Origin: Pseudomonadota bacterium
GTDB lineage: Bacteria; Pseudomonadota; Alphaproteobacteria; Acetobacterales; Acetobacteraceae
DNA: 15,990 nt
Reading direction: 5' to 3'
Assembly: GCA_021829055.1 (NCBI GenBank)
Contig: JAJZCS010000018.1
Location: 1 to 15,990 of the forward strand
In this document: positions 14,671 through 15,990 of the stretch, piece after piece
Layout of the letters: every line of letters starts with the position of its first letter
Numbering within the stretch: the stretch's first letter is position 1
Program-made: the position numbers and the translations under genes
Notes under the pieces: model-generated
The model's database searches: none
Told to the model about the DNA's origin: nothing
Seen by the model: the letters and a program-made list of their open reading frames with translations, nothing else

Positions 14671-15765
14671 ATGGGGTTCAATTGCGGCATCGTTGGCCTG
14701 CCGAACGTTGGCAAATCCACACTTTTTAACGCTCTGACAGCGACCGTCGCAGCTCAGGCAGCCAATTATCCGTTTTGCACGATTGAACCCAACATAGGCC
14801 GCGTAGCGGTACCGGACTCTCGTCTTGAGGTGCTGGCAAAAATCGAGAAGTCAGCAAAAATTACGCCAACAGCCCTGGAATTCGTGGACATCGCCGGACT
14901 GGTACGCGGCGCAGCAAAAGGTGAAGGTTTGGGAAACCAGTTCCTGGCGAACATCCGCGAGGTGGATGCAATCGTCCACGTATTGCGTTGCTTCAAAAAT
15001 GATGACGTTGCTCACGTGGAAGGCAGTGTTGATCCGATTCGCGACGCGGAGACGGTAGAAACCGAGCTGATGCTTGCCGATCTCGAAACTGCCCAAAAAA
15101 GAGTGCCGAATTTGCTGAAGAGAGCGCGTGGCGGCGACCGGAGCGCCGCAGCCGAACTCTCGCTATTTGAACCAATTCTGGAGGCGTTGGAATCTGGCCA
15201 ACCGGCACGCAATGCCGTGCAGAAAGGACGGGAAGAAGCGATCCGCCGACTTAATCTGCTGACGACCAAGCCAGTCCTGTATGTTTGTAATGTTGAAGAA
15301 AACGCGGCGGCCGTTGGCAATGACCAGTCTGCTCGCGTTGCCGCCATGGCCCGGGGCCAAGGGGCCGGTCACGTTGTAATCTCCGCTGCGATTGAAGCAG
15401 AGGTCGCACAATTACCCGGCGACGAACGCGGTGAGTTCCTCGCCGGCCTAGGCCTCGCCGACTCCGGACTCGATCGCGTGATCCGCGCCGGCTATGATCT
15501 CCTTGGCTTGGTCACCTATTTCACGGCGGGTCCCAAGGAAACTCGTGCATGGACGATTACACGCGGCACACGTGCGCCTCAGGCCGCTGGTGCCATCCAT
15601 GGCGATTTCGAGCGCGGGTTCATCGCTTGCGAAACAGTCGCGTATGCGGATTATGTCGAATTCGGCGGACAGGCCGGTGCCCGCGACGCGGGAAAACTCC
15701 GGATCGAAGGGCGGGACTACATCGTCCAAGATGGCGATGTTCTTTTGTTCCGTTTTAATGTTTAA
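14671..15765 (+). CDS. ychF: Ribosome-associated P-loop ATPase YchF (OLA1 family)
   Basis: A 364-residue Obg-related P-loop protein, full length for the family (about 363). G1 is GLPNVGKST (9-17); switch I is PFCTIEPN (34-41); G3 is DIAGLVRGA (73-81), where a Leu sits in place of the catalytic Gln, as in this hydrophobic-substituted group; the fourth motif is NVEE (207-210), the form linked to ATP rather than GTP preference. A helical coiled-coil insert follows at about 120-195, and a C-terminal TGS domain at about 280-362 ends in DGDVLLFRFNV. It binds ribosomes and affects stress and translation quality. It follows pth by two bases, a neighbourhood found in many bacteria. The priA ribosome binding site overlaps its stop codon. 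Confidence 0.97.
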   Translation: MGFNCGIVGLPNVGKSTLFNALTATVAAQAANYPFCTIEPNIGRVAVPDSRLEVLAKIEKSAKITPTALEFVDIAGLVRGAAKGEGLGNQFLANIREVDAIVHVLRCFKNDDVAHVEGSVDPIRDAETVETELMLADLETAQKRVPNLLKRARGGDRSAAAELSLFEPILEALESGQPARNAVQKGREEAIRRLNLLTTKPVLYVCNVEENAAAVGNDQSARVAAMARGQGAGHVVISAAIEAEVAQLPGDERGEFLAGLGLADSGLDRVIRAGYDLLGLVTYFTAGPKETRAWTITRGTRAPQAAGAIHGDFERGFIACETVAYADYVEFGGQAGARDAGKLRIEGRDYIVQDGDVLLFRFNV

Positions 15766-15769
15766 GGAG
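15764..15769 (+). promoter_or_regulatory. Ribosome binding site that decides the priA start
   Basis: AAGGAG overlaps the ychF TAA stop and lies ten bases before the in-frame CTG at 15780. No ATG, GTG or TTG occurs in the priA frame between the ribosome binding site and the conserved N-terminus, so this site points to the CTG. Confidence 0.55.
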
Positions 15770-15779
15770 ACCCCGCAAA

Positions 15780-15990
15780 CTGAGTGATCGCGCATCGATC
15801 CTTTTGCCTTACGCCGTCAACAAGCCCTTCAGCTATGCTGTCCCGGAAGGAATGTCCGTGAAGGCGGGGGATGTCGTTGTTGTGCCGCTAGGAGCACGGC
15901 GCGCAACAGGATCAGTCTGGGATGTGGGATCAGAAACACAACATAATAGACTGAAACTAAAACATATTATTACGAAAATTGACGCGCCTG
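15780..15990 (+). CDS. priA: Primosomal protein N' (PriA helicase), N-terminal part, apparent CTG start
   Basis: The first 70 codons of PriA, the 3'-5' DNA helicase that restarts stalled replication forks; the window ends inside the 3' DNA-binding domain. The visible sequence matches the PriA start closely: ASILLPYAVNKPFSYAVPEG, then VKAGDVVVVPLGARRATGSVWD. In this frame the only codon near the ribosome binding site that can begin the protein is CTG at 15780 (giving M-S-D-R-A-S). GTG at 15784 is out of frame; the next in-frame TTG (15804) would cut the conserved strand, and the first in-frame ATG lies about 24 codons in. The last ~50 bases are clearly richer in A and T than the rest of the window. 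The family call is sure; the start is an inference. Confidence 0.88.
   Translation, partial: MSDRASILLPYAVNKPFSYAVPEGMSVKAGDVVVVPLGARRATGSVWDVGSETQHNRLKLKHIITKIDAP

Overview
The window looks like a chromosomal stretch of an alphaproteobacterium, most likely from the Rhodospirillales/Acetobacteraceae side (order-level placement is an inference). Reasons: a PopZ-type polar protein between tolC and valS, a STAS-fused MlaE with an ABC auxiliary lipoprotein in its operon, and the run rplY-pth-ychF. Base composition is moderately GC-rich and even throughout. I see no insertion sequence, prophage, CRISPR array or integrase, and almost everything is housekeeping.

Layout. (1) 1-357, minus: the N-terminal part of an outer-membrane, porin-like protein with a signal peptide. 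(2) 358-946: about 590 bases with no convincing gene but with a strong plus-strand intrinsic terminator at 691-720 that no recognised gene accounts for. (3) 947-5024, minus: a tightly overlapping five-gene unit, TerC-family membrane protein - MlaE (STAS fusion) - MlaF - MlaD - auxiliary lipoprotein. This is a Mla-type lipid transporter for the outer membrane, translationally coupled to a putative metal-ion exporter. (4) 5106-7186, plus: purB and an NRDE/TANGO2-family protein two bases behind it. (5) 7254-12858, minus: PCMT-like methyltransferase - tolC - popZ-like - valS, read in that order. (6) 12987-13060, plus: tRNA-Cys(GCA) with a good promoter. (7) 13061-13399: a leader/intergenic region ending in a terminator-like hairpin just before rplY. 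(8) 13400 to the end, plus: rplY - pth - ychF - priA (cut by the window edge), closely packed, serving translation and replication restart.

How they work together: the mla genes and tolC are envelope functions (lipid traffic and efflux); purB, valS, tRNA-Cys, rplY, pth and ychF serve nucleotide synthesis and translation; popZ and priA serve the chromosome and cell cycle.

No clearly new multi-gene system is visible. The points most worth a second look are the apparent CTG start codon of priA, the hairpin that every rplY transcript seems forced to cross, the orphan terminator in the 358-946 gap, the missing canonical motif in the PCMT-like protein, and the terC-mla overlap.
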